NCBI GenBank assembly: GCA_029268305.1
Contig: JAJUGE010000009.1
Coordinates: forward strand, 1 to 62,500
Source of the DNA: Alphaproteobacteria bacterium
Lineage (GTDB): Bacteria; Pseudomonadota; Alphaproteobacteria; JAJUGE01
Direction of reading: 5' to 3'
Length of the DNA stretch: 62,500 bases
The first letter of the stretch is position 1, and every line of letters starts with the position of its first letter. Below are positions 46,769 to 55,644 of this stretch, one piece after another. The position numbers and the translations under genes are program-made. Under the pieces are notes generated by a model. The model had not been told where the DNA came from. It did no database searches and worked only from the letters and a program-made list of their open reading frames with translations.

Positions 46769-47806
46769 ATGAAGCTCGGAATAGTGCTCGGCTACCGCGG
46801 CGCCTCATCCATCGACATGGATCTGGTGAAGGAGGCGGAGCGGCTCGGCTACGATTCGGCCTGGACGTCCGAGGCATGGGGCTCGGACGCGGTCTCGCCC
46901 GCAGCATGGGTGCTGGCGCAGACGACGAAGATAAAGGTCGGCACCGCGATCATGCAGATGCCGGCACGTACGCCGGCTATGACGGCCATGACCGCGATGA
47001 CACTCCAGGCCCTTTCCGGCAACCGCTTCCTGCTGGGACTCGGTCCGTCAGGGCCGCAGGTTATCGAGGGCTGGCATGGCGTGCCCTACGGCAAGCCGCT
47101 GACGCGATTTCGCGAGTACGTCTCGATCATCCGCCAGATCCTCGCCCGCGAGAGGCCGCTCGAGCACCAGGGGGAGCACTATCAGATCCCCTACAACGGA
47201 CCCGGGGCCACGGGCCTCGGCAAGCCGCTCAAGAGCATCATCCATGCCGACCCGGCGCTGAAGATCTTCACCGCGTCGATCACGCCGGCGAGCGTCCGGA
47301 TGGCCGCCGAGATTGCCGACGGCTTCTTTCCGATCTTCATGAACCCCGAGCGTGCGCACCTTTTCGACAACGACCTGAGGGCGGGCTTCGCCAAAGCCGG
47401 AGGCGGCAAGGGCCTTCACAATTTCGAGATCTGCCCGTTCGTGCCCATCCGCGTCGGCAACGACCTCGAAGCCTGCCGAAAGCCGATCAGGGACAATCTG
47501 GCGCTCTATATCGGCGGCATGGGCGCGCGCGAGAAGAACTTCTACAACGACTATGCGAAGCGCCTCGGCTACGAGGAGGAAGCGCGCAAGATCCAGGACC
47601 TGTTCCTCGGCGGCCGCAAGCCTGAAGCGTCCGCCGCGGTCCCGGACAGTCTGGTCGACGAGATCGCGCTGGTAGGCCCGCCCGAGCGGATCGCCGAGCG
47701 GATGCAGGCGTGGAAGCGGGCGGCCCGCGACGGACATGTCGCGTCGATGCTCCTGACCAGGGCTACACCGGAAGCGCTGCGCATCGTCGCGGAAGCGGCG
47801 GCCTGA
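46769..47806 (+). CDS. LLM class F420-dependent oxidoreductase
   Basis: 345 residues of the bacterial luciferase-like superfamily, closest in pattern to F420-dependent N5,N10-methylene-THMPT reductase-like members ([74 protein letters not shown]). If it uses F420, the host must make or scavenge that cofactor; FMN use cannot be excluded. It ends 6 bp before the deacetylase gene. Confidence 0.9.
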   Translation: MKLGIVLGYRGASSIDMDLVKEAERLGYDSAWTSEAWGSDAVSPAAWVLAQTTKIKVGTAIMQMPARTPAMTAMTAMTLQALSGNRFLLGLGPSGPQVIEGWHGVPYGKPLTRFREYVSIIRQILARERPLEHQGEHYQIPYNGPGATGLGKPLKSIIHADPALKIFTASITPASVRMAAEIADGFFPIFMNPERAHLFDNDLRAGFAKAGGGKGLHNFEICPFVPIRVGNDLEACRKPIRDNLALYIGGMGAREKNFYNDYAKRLGYEEEARKIQDLFLGGRKPEASAAVPDSLVDEIALVGPPERIAERMQAWKRAARDGHVASMLLTRATPEALRIVAEAAA

Positions 47807-47812
47807 GGCTTC

Positions 47813-48466
47813 ATGGCCCGCGTCACGCTCAGCTTCGACAACGGCCCCACGGCCGAGACGACGCCGCATGTTCTGGACGTCCTCGCACACCACGGTGTGC
47901 GAGCCAGCTTCTTCGTCATCGGCGAGAAGCTGTCCGACCCGGTGGTGCGGCGCCAGGCGGAGCGCGCCAAGGCCGAGGGCCACCGGATCGGAAATCACAC
48001 CTGGAGCCATCTCACGCCCCTGGGCGAGATCGCGGATGCCGATGCACCCGAGCGCGAGATCGGCCGGACGCAGGCACTGATCGGCGACCTCGCCTCGGCG
48101 GAGCGTTGGTTCCGGCCGTTCGGTGGCGGCGGCAAGCTCGGGCCGCATCTGCTCAGCCCGGCGGCGGTGCGGTTCCTTACGGAAGGCGCCTACAGCTGCG
48201 TTCTCTGGAACGCTATTCCGGGGGACTGGAAGGACCCGGAGGGCTGGGTCGACACGGCGCTGGAGCAGTGCGCGGCACTGCCGCACGCGCTGGTCGTCCT
48301 GCACGATCATGTCCCGGAAGCGATGCGCCGGCTCGATCGCTTTCTCGGGCGGGCGCTCGACGCCGGCCACACGTTCGCACAGGACTTTCCGGACGATTGC
48401 GTCCCCCTCTTCCGGGGTCGCGTACGCGCGCCGATGTCGCCGTTCGTGGCCGACGCAGAAGCATAG
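47813..48466 (+). CDS. Polysaccharide deacetylase (NodB homology) family protein
   Basis: 217 residues. Motif 1 reads SFDNGP (residues 7-12) where most family members have TFDDGP: the first Asp (catalytic base) is kept, and the metal-binding second Asp is Asn. Motif 2 is NHTWSH, with both histidines. A late LHDHVPEAM block follows. No signal peptide is seen, so the protein is probably cytoplasmic and may act on a small amide or allantoin-like substrate rather than on cell wall (inference). It lies in a tight run between the LLM enzyme and the MFS carriers. Confidence 0.85.
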   Translation: MARVTLSFDNGPTAETTPHVLDVLAHHGVRASFFVIGEKLSDPVVRRQAERAKAEGHRIGNHTWSHLTPLGEIADADAPEREIGRTQALIGDLASAERWFRPFGGGGKLGPHLLSPAAVRFLTEGAYSCVLWNAIPGDWKDPEGWVDTALEQCAALPHALVVLHDHVPEAMRRLDRFLGRALDAGHTFAQDFPDDCVPLFRGRVRAPMSPFVADAEA

Positions 48467-48489
48467 TGGGGGCCGCATCCGCCGAGATA

Positions 48490-49698
48490 ATGGGCGAGGG
48501 ACTGCCCGTCGCTCCGGTCGCCGCCATGACGCTGGTCCAGGCATTCGGCACCATGACGGTGTTCGCCATCCCGGTGATGGCGCCCGAAATGGCACCGGAT
48601 CTCGGCGTCCCGCCCGACCGGGTCGGGCTCTGGACTTCGATGCTCTACGTGATCGCCACGACAGTTGCGATCTTCTGCCCGGATGCGGTGGTGCGCTACG
48701 GCGGCGTGCGCATCAGCCAGGCCGCGATGGTTTCCTGTGCCGGCGCGTTGGGGATCGCCTCTTCCGGCACGCTTCCCATGGTCGTGGCCAGTGCGGTCCT
48801 TCTGGGGCTCGGCTATGCCCTCGTGATCCCCGCAGCCTCGCACATCCTGATCCGGCGGACTCCGCCGAGGCTGCGCAACCGCGTCTTCTCGATCCGCCAG
48901 GCCGGCGTGCCGATCGGCGGAATGGCCGCGGGCGCCTTGCTGCCACCGCTCGCCGTCGCGCAAGGCTGGCGTGCCGCCTTCCTGCTGCTTGCGGTGGCGC
49001 CGTTCGTCATGGCGCTCATGCTTCAGCTCTTGCGGCGTGACCTCGATGCCGATCGCGAAGCGACGGCGCCGCTGATCCGGCGCAATCCGCTCGGCCAGCT
49101 CACGCTGCTCTGGTCCAGACCGGCGCTCAGGCGGCTCGCCGGCGCCGGCTTCTTCTTCGCGGGGCTAGAGCTCTGCTTCGGCTCGTTCCTCTCTAGCTAT
49201 CTCACCACACGTGCCGGCTTCGATCTCGTGCTGGCCGGCATCGCCATCGCCGTCTTTCAGGCCGGCGGCCTGACCGGGCGCCTTCTGTTCGGCTGGCTCG
49301 CCGACCTGCTGCGGGCGCCGCAGCGGATGCTGGGCGGCCTCGGCATCTCGATGGGCGCGGTCGCGGTAGTCGCCGGCTTCTTCGCGACCGGCTGGCCGAC
49401 GTCGCTGATCCTGATCGTCTGCTTCTTCGCCGGACTGACCTCCGGCGGCTGGACGGGCGTCGGGATCGCCGAAGCCGCACGCCTCGCCGGGCCGGGACTC
49501 GCGGCGGCGGGTGCGAGCTCGTTGACGGTCGCCATGTTCGGCGGCGTCATCGTGGCCCCGTCTCTCTTCAGCCTCATCGTCTCGATCACCGACTCCTATA
49601 CCCCCGCCTATGCGGCGGCCGCCTTCGGCGCTCTCGGCGGCGGCGCCGTGCTGCTCGCCGCGAGGCGGTCGAGAACAGAAGCGGAGCGGACGACATGA
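48490..49698 (+). CDS. MFS transporter (tandem copy 1)
   Basis: 402 residues, 12 predicted helices, CynX/NimT-like (GVPPDRVGLWTSMLYVIATTVAIF; GLGYALVIPAASHILIRRTPPRLRNRVFSIRQAGVPIGGM). It overlaps the following MFS gene by 4 bp (ATGA), and the two proteins share the PPRxxNxVFSxRQxGVPxGGM block, so they are tandem paralogues or two carriers of one pathway. The start may be ATG 48490 or the GTG at 48466 that overlaps the upstream stop codon. Confidence 0.88.
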   Translation: MGEGLPVAPVAAMTLVQAFGTMTVFAIPVMAPEMAPDLGVPPDRVGLWTSMLYVIATTVAIFCPDAVVRYGGVRISQAAMVSCAGALGIASSGTLPMVVASAVLLGLGYALVIPAASHILIRRTPPRLRNRVFSIRQAGVPIGGMAAGALLPPLAVAQGWRAAFLLLAVAPFVMALMLQLLRRDLDADREATAPLIRRNPLGQLTLLWSRPALRRLAGAGFFFAGLELCFGSFLSSYLTTRAGFDLVLAGIAIAVFQAGGLTGRLLFGWLADLLRAPQRMLGGLGISMGAVAVVAGFFATGWPTSLILIVCFFAGLTSGGWTGVGIAEAARLAGPGLAAAGASSLTVAMFGGVIVAPSLFSLIVSITDSYTPAYAAAAFGALGGGAVLLAARRSRTEAERTT

Positions 49699-50915
49699 CC
49701 GCTGCAACCGACGCGACCATCGTGCCGACACGCGTGCCATGGCTCGCCCTGGTGTCGATGCTGCTCGTGCAGGCGTTCGTCACCATGGCCGCCTATTCGA
49801 TGTCGGTGGTGGCGCCCGAGGTCGCCGCCGAGCTCGGCATCGAGGGATCGACGATCGGGCTCTACACCTCGCTCGTCTACGGTTTCGGCATGTTGTCCGC
49901 CGTCGCCAGCCCCGGCTTCATCCGCCGCTTCGGCGCGATCCGCACCTGCCAGTTCTCCCTGCTCGTCGCTTCGGCGGGGCTGGCCGTCGCCGCCTTCGGT
50001 GCGACCGCCCTGATCGTAGCGCTCAGCGCCCTGGTGATCGGCAGCGGCTACGGCGTTCCCGCCCCTTCCAGCTCGCACGTGCTGGCGAAGCGCACGCCGC
50101 CGCGCGCGATGAATCTGGTGTTCTCCGCGCGCCAGACCGGGGTGCCGTTCGGAGGCATGTTCGCCGGCCTCATCCTGCCGCCGCTGCTCCTGATCATCGA
50201 CTGGCGCAGCGCGCTCCTGGTCGAGATTGTCCCCTGCCTCGTTCTGCTGGTGCTCCTGCAGGGGATGCGCCGCAGCTACGACGCCGACCGGGAGCCGGGG
50301 CGACCGCTCGCTACTCGCGGCATTCTCGGCCCGCTCCGCCTCGTGGTCGAGAACAGGGAGATCTTCCGCCTCAGCGTCGCCTCCTTCACCTATTCCGGAG
50401 CACAGCTCTGCTTTGGCGCCTTCATGGTCGTCTACCTGAACGACCGCATCGGCTATTCGATCGTCGCCGCCGGCTGGGCGCTCGCATCCTTCCAGATCGC
50501 GGGTGTCGTGTCGCGCCTCATCTGGGGCTGGCTGGCCGACCATTACATCTCGCCGCGCGTGCTGCTCGGCATCCTCGGGCTGGTGATGGCGGCGGCGGCG
50601 ATCCTGTTCGGCCAGTTCGCCCAGGACTGGCCGGTCGCGTCGATCCTAACCGTCGCGGCGCTGGCGGGCGCCACCGGCAGCGGCTTCACCGGCCTCGCCT
50701 TCGCCGAATACGCCCGGCTCGCCGGCCCGGAGCGCGTGGCCGAGGGCACCGGTGCAGGTGCCTCGATCATGTTCTTCGGGGTCATGCTGATGCCGGGCCT
50801 GTTCAGCGGCACCATCTGGCTCTCGTCGAGCTACGCCGTCGCCTTTGCCGGCGTCGCCGTGCTCGCCGCGGTAAGCGGACTGATCCTGCTCGCACCCGGC
50901 TCGGATCGCGCATGA
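49695..50915 (+). CDS. MFS transporter (tandem copy 2)
   Basis: 406 residues, 12 predicted helices. It shares with copy 1 the block around PPRAMNLVFSARQTGVPFGGMFAGLILPPLL. The N-terminal half has GLYTSLVYGFGMLSAVASPGFIRRFGAIR. Translationally coupled to copy 1. The substrate is unknown; a small organic acid or cyanate-like compound is typical of the CynX/NimT group. Confidence 0.9.
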   Translation: MTAATDATIVPTRVPWLALVSMLLVQAFVTMAAYSMSVVAPEVAAELGIEGSTIGLYTSLVYGFGMLSAVASPGFIRRFGAIRTCQFSLLVASAGLAVAAFGATALIVALSALVIGSGYGVPAPSSSHVLAKRTPPRAMNLVFSARQTGVPFGGMFAGLILPPLLLIIDWRSALLVEIVPCLVLLVLLQGMRRSYDADREPGRPLATRGILGPLRLVVENREIFRLSVASFTYSGAQLCFGAFMVVYLNDRIGYSIVAAGWALASFQIAGVVSRLIWGWLADHYISPRVLLGILGLVMAAAAILFGQFAQDWPVASILTVAALAGATGSGFTGLAFAEYARLAGPERVAEGTGAGASIMFFGVMLMPGLFSGTIWLSSSYAVAFAGVAVLAAVSGLILLAPGSDRA

Positions 50916-50936
50916 AGCGGCGCGAGCTCGCAGGAT

Positions 50937-50967
50937 TTGCAGGGGCGGCGGAAGCTCGTGATATGAT
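50937..50967 (+). promoter_or_regulatory. Candidate promoter for the small lipoprotein gene
   Basis: TTGCAG, 19-bp spacer, TATGAT (50962-50967). The -10 box is good, but the spacing is longer than ideal. It lies 39-45 bases before the likely start codons. Confidence 0.3.
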
Positions 50968-51000
50968 CCTTGAGCACACCGCACCGACCCGGCTGGAGAG

Positions 51001-51252
51001 TTGCCGTTGCGAGCCGTCATTCCCGCCGTCGTGCTGCTGGCCCTAGCCGCATGTTCCGGCACCGGCCGGCCCGTGCCGGACTCGGCGATCGAGATCGGCC
51101 GCGACCTGTACATGGTTCCCGTCGGCGCCGACGAAGGCGGCTGCACGCGCTACAACCTGGTCGCTCGCAACCGCGACACGGTGCAGGCGGTGTTCTACCG
51201 CGACGAGCGCGGGGACTTCACCACGAACCGGACCGACGCGGGATGTCCGTAG
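51001..51252 (+). CDS. Small predicted lipoprotein
   Basis: 83 residues (81 if the second TTG at 51007 is used; GGAG eight bases before favours that one). A hydrophobic leader ends in a lipobox LLALAAC, predicting an N-terminal lipidated cysteine. The mature part contains YMVPVGADEGGCTRYNLVARN and two further cysteines that could form a disulphide. No family recognised. Confidence 0.6.
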   Translation: MPLRAVIPAVVLLALAACSGTGRPVPDSAIEIGRDLYMVPVGADEGGCTRYNLVARNRDTVQAVFYRDERGDFTTNRTDAGCP

Positions 51253-51325
51253 TCTCCAGCTTGAACCGTGCGTTCAGCCCTCATACTGTGGGAGTTTGAT
51301 CTTCCCGACATGAGTGGACGACGCC

Positions 51326-51517
51326 ATGCGTGCCTTCGAAGGACAATTGTCCGACAACCGACCGATCAAGCGCGACGCGAAGCAGAAGAAGGCGCAGCTC
51401 GAGGCGCTCAAGGTCCGGCTGGCCTCGATGAAGTCGCACGAGAGCCCGGCCCTGCGTGAGTCCGTGAAGAAGAAGATCGCGGAACTGGAGACCGAGCTCG
51501 GCGGCGGCAGGCGCTGA
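51326..51517 (+). CDS. Hypothetical small coiled-coil protein
   Basis: 63 residues, highly charged and helical, with a likely coiled-coil in the second half (KKAQLEALKVRLASMKS, RESVKKKIAELETELGG). A GTG at 51314 would add four residues. No clear ribosome-binding site and no family recognised. Codon use looks like that of its neighbours. Confidence 0.5.
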   Translation: MRAFEGQLSDNRPIKRDAKQKKAQLEALKVRLASMKSHESPALRESVKKKIAELETELGGGRR

Positions 51518-51552
51518 CGCCCGCCGATCGCGATCACACGGGAGCAGCCCGG

Positions 51553-52752
51553 ATGGCGAACATTCCCCTGAGACACGGCGTCTTCCTGCCGCCGTTCCAT
51601 CCGATGGACGAGAACCCCTCCGCGGCGCTCGACCGGGATCTCGAGCTGATGCAGTGGCTCGATCGCCTCGGCTTTCACGAGGCCTGGATCGGCGAGCATC
51701 ATTCCGCCGGCTGGGAGATCATCAGCTCGCCCGAGCTGTTCATCGCCGTCGCGGCAGAGCGCACGCGCTCGCTGCGCTTCGGCACCGGCGTCATCTCGCT
51801 GCCCTATCACAACCCGCTGATGGTGGCGAACCGGATCATTCAGCTCGACCACCACACGCGCGGCCGCGTGATGTTCGGCGCCGGCCCCGGCCTGCTCGCC
51901 TCCGACGCGCTGATGCTGGGCATCGACCCGAACGTGCAGCGCGACCGTATGGCGGAGGCGCTCGACGTGATCCTCCGCCTGTTCCAGGGCGAGATCGTCA
52001 CCGAGAAGACCGACTGGTACACCCTCGTAAACGCGCGAGCACATATTCCGCCCTACACGAAGCCGCACCCCGAGGTCGCGGTCGTGAGCGCGGTCACGCC
52101 TTCCGGCGGCCGGCTCGCCGGGAAATACGGCCTCAGCATGATCTGCGTCGCCGCCACCAATCCCTTCGGCTACGACGCGCTCGACGCGAACTGGAAAATC
52201 GCCAACGAGATCGCTGCCGAGAACGGCAGGACGATGGACCCGGCGCGCCTGCGGCTGGTCGGGCCGATGCACATCGCCGAGACACGCGCGAAGGCGATGC
52301 AGAACGTGAAGTTCGGGCTGGAGCGCTACATCAACTATCTCAACAACAACCAGCAACGCTTCAACGTCCCGCCCGGCGCCGACCCGGCGGAATGGTTCGT
52401 CGAGAACAAGTTCGGCGTCATCGGCACGCCCGACGACGCCATCGCCCAGATCCGGCGGCTCTACGACAAGCAGGGCGACTTCGGCTGCTTCCTGCACCAG
52501 GCGCACAACTGGGCCGACTGGGAGGAGACGAAACGCTCCTACGAGCTCTACGCCCGCTACGTGATGCCCGCCTTCTCCGGCGACAACCGGGCGCGGATCG
52601 AGTCCTTCGACTGGTGCACCGTGCACCGGGACGAGCTGAGCGAGAAGCGATCCAGCGCCGCCAAGGCGATGTTCGACAAGCACGAGGCGGAGCAGCGGGC
52701 GAAAGCCGCCGCGCCGATGGCCCGTCCCGAAAAGGGTCGGGAGGCGTGGTAG
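51553..52752 (+). CDS. LLM class flavin monooxygenase, limonene 1,2-monooxygenase-like
   Basis: 399 residues of the bacterial luciferase-like family. The opening HGVFLPPFHPMDENPSAALDRDLELMQWLDRLGFHEAWIGEHHSAGWE, then FGTGVISLPYHNPLMVANRIIQLD and the C-terminal AHNWADWEETKRSYELYARYVMP, closely follow the LimB-type group (recalled, not searched). It probably uses FMNH2 from a separate reductase; the TrxR-like flavoprotein gene starts 13 bp later. The true substrate is unknown. Confidence 0.9.
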   Translation: MANIPLRHGVFLPPFHPMDENPSAALDRDLELMQWLDRLGFHEAWIGEHHSAGWEIISSPELFIAVAAERTRSLRFGTGVISLPYHNPLMVANRIIQLDHHTRGRVMFGAGPGLLASDALMLGIDPNVQRDRMAEALDVILRLFQGEIVTEKTDWYTLVNARAHIPPYTKPHPEVAVVSAVTPSGGRLAGKYGLSMICVAATNPFGYDALDANWKIANEIAAENGRTMDPARLRLVGPMHIAETRAKAMQNVKFGLERYINYLNNNQQRFNVPPGADPAEWFVENKFGVIGTPDDAIAQIRRLYDKQGDFGCFLHQAHNWADWEETKRSYELYARYVMPAFSGDNRARIESFDWCTVHRDELSEKRSSAAKAMFDKHEAEQRAKAAAPMARPEKGREAW

Positions 52753-52765
52753 GAGGTTCGAGGCC

Positions 52766-53692
52766 ATGGCGAGGCGGAAACGCGCGGCGAACGACCTGGT
52801 GGTGATCGGCGGGGGCATCGCCGGCCTGATGGCGGCGGCCCATGCGTGCCGCCACGGCTTGAAAGTCCATCTGATCGAACAGGACCTTCTGCTCGGCGGC
52901 CAGGTGGCCAACGTCGAGGCCGTCGACGGGCTGCCGGCCATCGGCGAGACGTCCGGCACCGTGCTCGCTGTCAGCCTGATGGAGGCCGTCACCGCAGCCG
53001 GAGGGAGCATTCTGCATGAGCCGGCCCAGGCTCTGGAGGCCGGCGACGGCGGCATTTGCATCCGCACCGAAGGAGGAGCGCACGAGACTGACGCGGCTAT
53101 CATCGCCACCGGTGCGCGATTGCGTCGGCTCGGCGTGCCCGGTGAAGAGGCCCTGACCGGTCGGGGCGTCTCGCAGTGCGCCGCATGCGACGGCGGGTTC
53201 TTCCGCGGCGAGGACGTGGTTGTGGTCGGCGGCGGCGATGCTGCCCTCCAGGAAGCGCTGGTGCTGGCGCCGATCTGTCGCAGTGTCACGCTGGTGACAC
53301 GTAACGCGCTCCGGGCGAAGCGCGCCTATGTCGAGCGGATCACCGCGCACGAGAATGTCCGCTTCGTCTGGAGTTCGACCGTCGAGGCCGTGCTCGGCGA
53401 GGACGGGGTACGCGGCGTCCGCATCCGGAACGGTGAAACCGGCGAGAGCGAGGAACTGGCCTGCGCCGGCGTCTTTCCGTTCATCGGCAGCGATCCGAAC
53501 ACAGGCTGGCTGCCGCAGCATTTTCCCCGAGACGCCGGCGGCGGGATCATCACCCACGGCCTCGCGGTCGAGGGTGCACCCGGGATCTATGCGATCGGTG
53601 CGGTGCGGAGCGGCTACAACGGCCAGATCGCATCGGCCGCGGGAGAGGCGGTCGCTGCCGTCGAAGCGATCGTTCGGGCACGGCAGGGCTGA
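52766..53692 (+). CDS. Thioredoxin-reductase-like FAD/NAD(P)H disulphide oxidoreductase
   Basis: 308 residues, the length of low-molecular-weight thioredoxin reductases. FAD-binding IGGGIAG is at 14-20, the redox pair Cys138-x-x-Cys141 lies in QCAACDGGFF, the NADPH-binding motif is VVGGGDAA near 153-160, and a C-terminal GIYAIGAVRSGYNGQIASAAGEA block ends the protein. The C-terminal FAD motif reads AIGAVRSG rather than the usual A(A/G)GDV, so it is a divergent member and may not act on thioredoxin itself. It lies just upstream of the selenoprotein operon and is a candidate electron donor (inference). Confidence 0.88.
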   Translation: MARRKRAANDLVVIGGGIAGLMAAAHACRHGLKVHLIEQDLLLGGQVANVEAVDGLPAIGETSGTVLAVSLMEAVTAAGGSILHEPAQALEAGDGGICIRTEGGAHETDAAIIATGARLRRLGVPGEEALTGRGVSQCAACDGGFFRGEDVVVVGGGDAALQEALVLAPICRSVTLVTRNALRAKRAYVERITAHENVRFVWSSTVEAVLGEDGVRGVRIRNGETGESEELACAGVFPFIGSDPNTGWLPQHFPRDAGGGIITHGLAVEGAPGIYAIGAVRSGYNGQIASAAGEAVAAVEAIVRARQG

Positions 53693-53732
53693 TCGACCCT
53701 TTCGGGGGAGCGTTGGCCGGGGAGGGGTGGCG

Positions 53733-54488
53733 ATGCGTGACTATCTCGCGTGGCGGATGGCGTTCGGCGTGCCGACGCCCTCGACCAACACCGTGGTTCA
53801 GCCCGAGTTCGACGAGATGCGCCCGCCCGGCGTCACCAATCATGTCGCCCGCATGATGATCGACGACATGCCGGTCCGCTCCGACGCCGACTTCGAGAAG
53901 TTGATCGCGGCGATCGACGAGAGCCTCGATCCCGCCATCGACCGGGTGATGACGGCGAAGCCCGACCACATCGTGCTGGGTATCTCCGCCCTCAGCGTAT
54001 GGGGCGGCAGCCAGGCTTCCGTCGAGGCGTTGAAGGATCGGATGCGCCGGCGCGCGGGTTCGGGCATCGACGTCACCGTACCCGCCGATGCCGTTGTCGC
54101 GGCGCTCCGGGCCTACGGCATCGAGCGACGCGTTGCGGTCGTCGAGCCGTACTGGCCCGTGATCGAGCGCCATCTCGGCGGCTTCCTCGGGGAGCACGGC
54201 TACGAGGTCGTCCGCTTCAACCACATGCGCGGCGGCCAGCCGACCCGCTATTCCGTCCTGACGGCACAGGACCTGATCGCCGCGCTGCGTGCCGTCGACG
54301 GCGACGATATCGAGGCGATCGTCCAGTTCGGCGCCAACCTGCCGATGGCGCGCATGGCCGACGAGGCCGAGCGCTGGCTGAACAAGCCGGTCATCAGCGT
54401 CAACGTCGCGACCTACTGGCACGCCCTCCGACAGAACGGCATCGCGGATCGTCGGTACGGGTTCACGCGGCTCTTCTCGGAACATTGA
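53733..54488 (+). CDS. Asp/Glu racemase-superfamily protein (maleate isomerase/arylmalonate decarboxylase type) without cysteines
   Basis: 251 residues. The maleate isomerase-like opening (FGVPTPSTNTVVQPEFDEMRPPGVTNHVARM) and the two-domain repeat pattern (HIVLGISALSVWGG; VQFGANLPMARMADEAERWLNKPVISVN) are clear. In this superfamily catalysis uses two cysteines in those two loops. Here neither loop has one, and the whole protein contains no Cys. It may be a decarboxylase-like or binding variant. GGAGGGG precedes ATG 53733. It lies 142 bp upstream of the DctPQM-selenoprotein operon. Confidence 0.85.
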   Translation: MRDYLAWRMAFGVPTPSTNTVVQPEFDEMRPPGVTNHVARMMIDDMPVRSDADFEKLIAAIDESLDPAIDRVMTAKPDHIVLGISALSVWGGSQASVEALKDRMRRRAGSGIDVTVPADAVVAALRAYGIERRVAVVEPYWPVIERHLGGFLGEHGYEVVRFNHMRGGQPTRYSVLTAQDLIAALRAVDGDDIEAIVQFGANLPMARMADEAERWLNKPVISVNVATYWHALRQNGIADRRYGFTRLFSEH

Positions 54489-54521
54489 CCTGAAGAGGGA
54501 TTGCGCGGCGCCGACGCAACC

Positions 54522-54551
54522 TTGACTCGACTGCTCGGCGCGACGGATGAT
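54522..54551 (+). promoter_or_regulatory. Candidate promoter of the DctPQM-selenoprotein operon
   Basis: TTGACT (54522-54527), 18-bp spacer, GATGAT (54546-54551), in the 142-bp gap before dctP. It is the only gap above 70 bp between 53733 and 61389. Confidence 0.35.
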
Positions 54552-54630
54552 TTTCAGGCTGTCGCACACGCAGCCTCAATGAACAGAACAGGCCAGCTTC
54601 AGGGCCGGCCGCGATGGGAGGGAAGCGATC

Positions 54631-55641
54631 ATGCGTGGGGGTTGGAAGCATCTCCTCTCGGCCGGTGGACTGGCGGTCGGTGCCGGTTTGCTCGCCTCTC
54701 CCGGCGACGTCGAAGCCAAGGTGACCTGGGACTACTTCATGATCGCCGGTATCACCCATCCGGTGACGGTGAACCTGAAGGAGTTCACCGACGAGGTCAG
54801 AAAGCGGACCGACGGCGAGCTCGACATCGTAGTGCGCCCGGCCGGGGAGTTGCCGTTCCGAGCGACCGAAGCGGTGACGATCGCCGGCCAGGGGCAGGTC
54901 CAGATGTCGTCCGGCTACGCCGGTTTCATCTCGGGATCGGTGCCGGTGGCGGCGATCACGGGCAACCCCTTCCTCGTTCGCACTTACGAGGATCTGGAGA
55001 AGGTCTGGCCGATCATCGACAAGTACACCGCACCCGAGTTCGAGAAGGCGGGCGTCAAGACGCTGTTCTGGTGGTCGTGGCCGGAGCAGAACCTCTATGG
55101 CCGCGGCGCGCCGATCAAGGCGCTGGAAGACTTCCGGGGACGCAAGTTCCGCGTCACCGACCCGAAGCAGGCGGCGATGATCGAGGCTTTCGGCGCCTCC
55201 ACCGTATCGCTGACCACCGCAGAGGTGCCGGTCGCGATGGAACGCGGATTGATGGAAGGCGTCTTCACCGCCTCGTTCAACGCCGTCGGCGCCAAATGGG
55301 GCGAGTTCCTCGAGTGGGCCTGGCTCCCCGACATCCACATCGGCGGTCCGAACTACGAGTTCGTGAACATCCAGGCCTACAACGACCTACCGGAGGAACT
55401 GCGCAAGACGCTGGACGAAGTGGCGGCGGAATGGGGCCCGAAAACGAACGCGAAGTTCCAGGCAATGGAGGCCGGCGACCGCAAGACGCTGGAGGAGGAG
55501 CACGGCGTCACCCTCTTCACCCCGTCCGAGGAGCAGGTCGCCGAGGCAACCGAGCTGGTGAAACCGAACTGGGATGCCTGGGCGGCCGAGCACGGCGCCG
55601 AGGACGCCCTCAAGGAGATACGCGAGGCGTTGGGCCGCTGA
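54631..55641 (+). CDS. dctP: TRAP transporter substrate-binding protein (DctP family)
   Basis: 336 residues with a signal peptide (residues 1 to about 29, ending VEA). DctP marks include GAGLL..., the strand VTWDYFMIAGITHPVTVNLKEFTDEV, the PAGELPFRATEAVTIAGQGQVQM region, and the hinge block GRKFRVTDPKQAAMIEAFGASTVSLTTAEVPVAMERGLMEGVF, where an Arg (RVTD) normally holds the substrate carboxylate. It binds an unknown organic acid. First gene of the tight plus-strand run dctP-dctQ-dctM-selenoprotein. Confidence 0.94.
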   Translation: MRGGWKHLLSAGGLAVGAGLLASPGDVEAKVTWDYFMIAGITHPVTVNLKEFTDEVRKRTDGELDIVVRPAGELPFRATEAVTIAGQGQVQMSSGYAGFISGSVPVAAITGNPFLVRTYEDLEKVWPIIDKYTAPEFEKAGVKTLFWWSWPEQNLYGRGAPIKALEDFRGRKFRVTDPKQAAMIEAFGASTVSLTTAEVPVAMERGLMEGVFTASFNAVGAKWGEFLEWAWLPDIHIGGPNYEFVNIQAYNDLPEELRKTLDEVAAEWGPKTNAKFQAMEAGDRKTLEEEHGVTLFTPSEEQVAEATELVKPNWDAWAAEHGAEDALKEIREALGR

Positions 55642-55644
55642 GCC

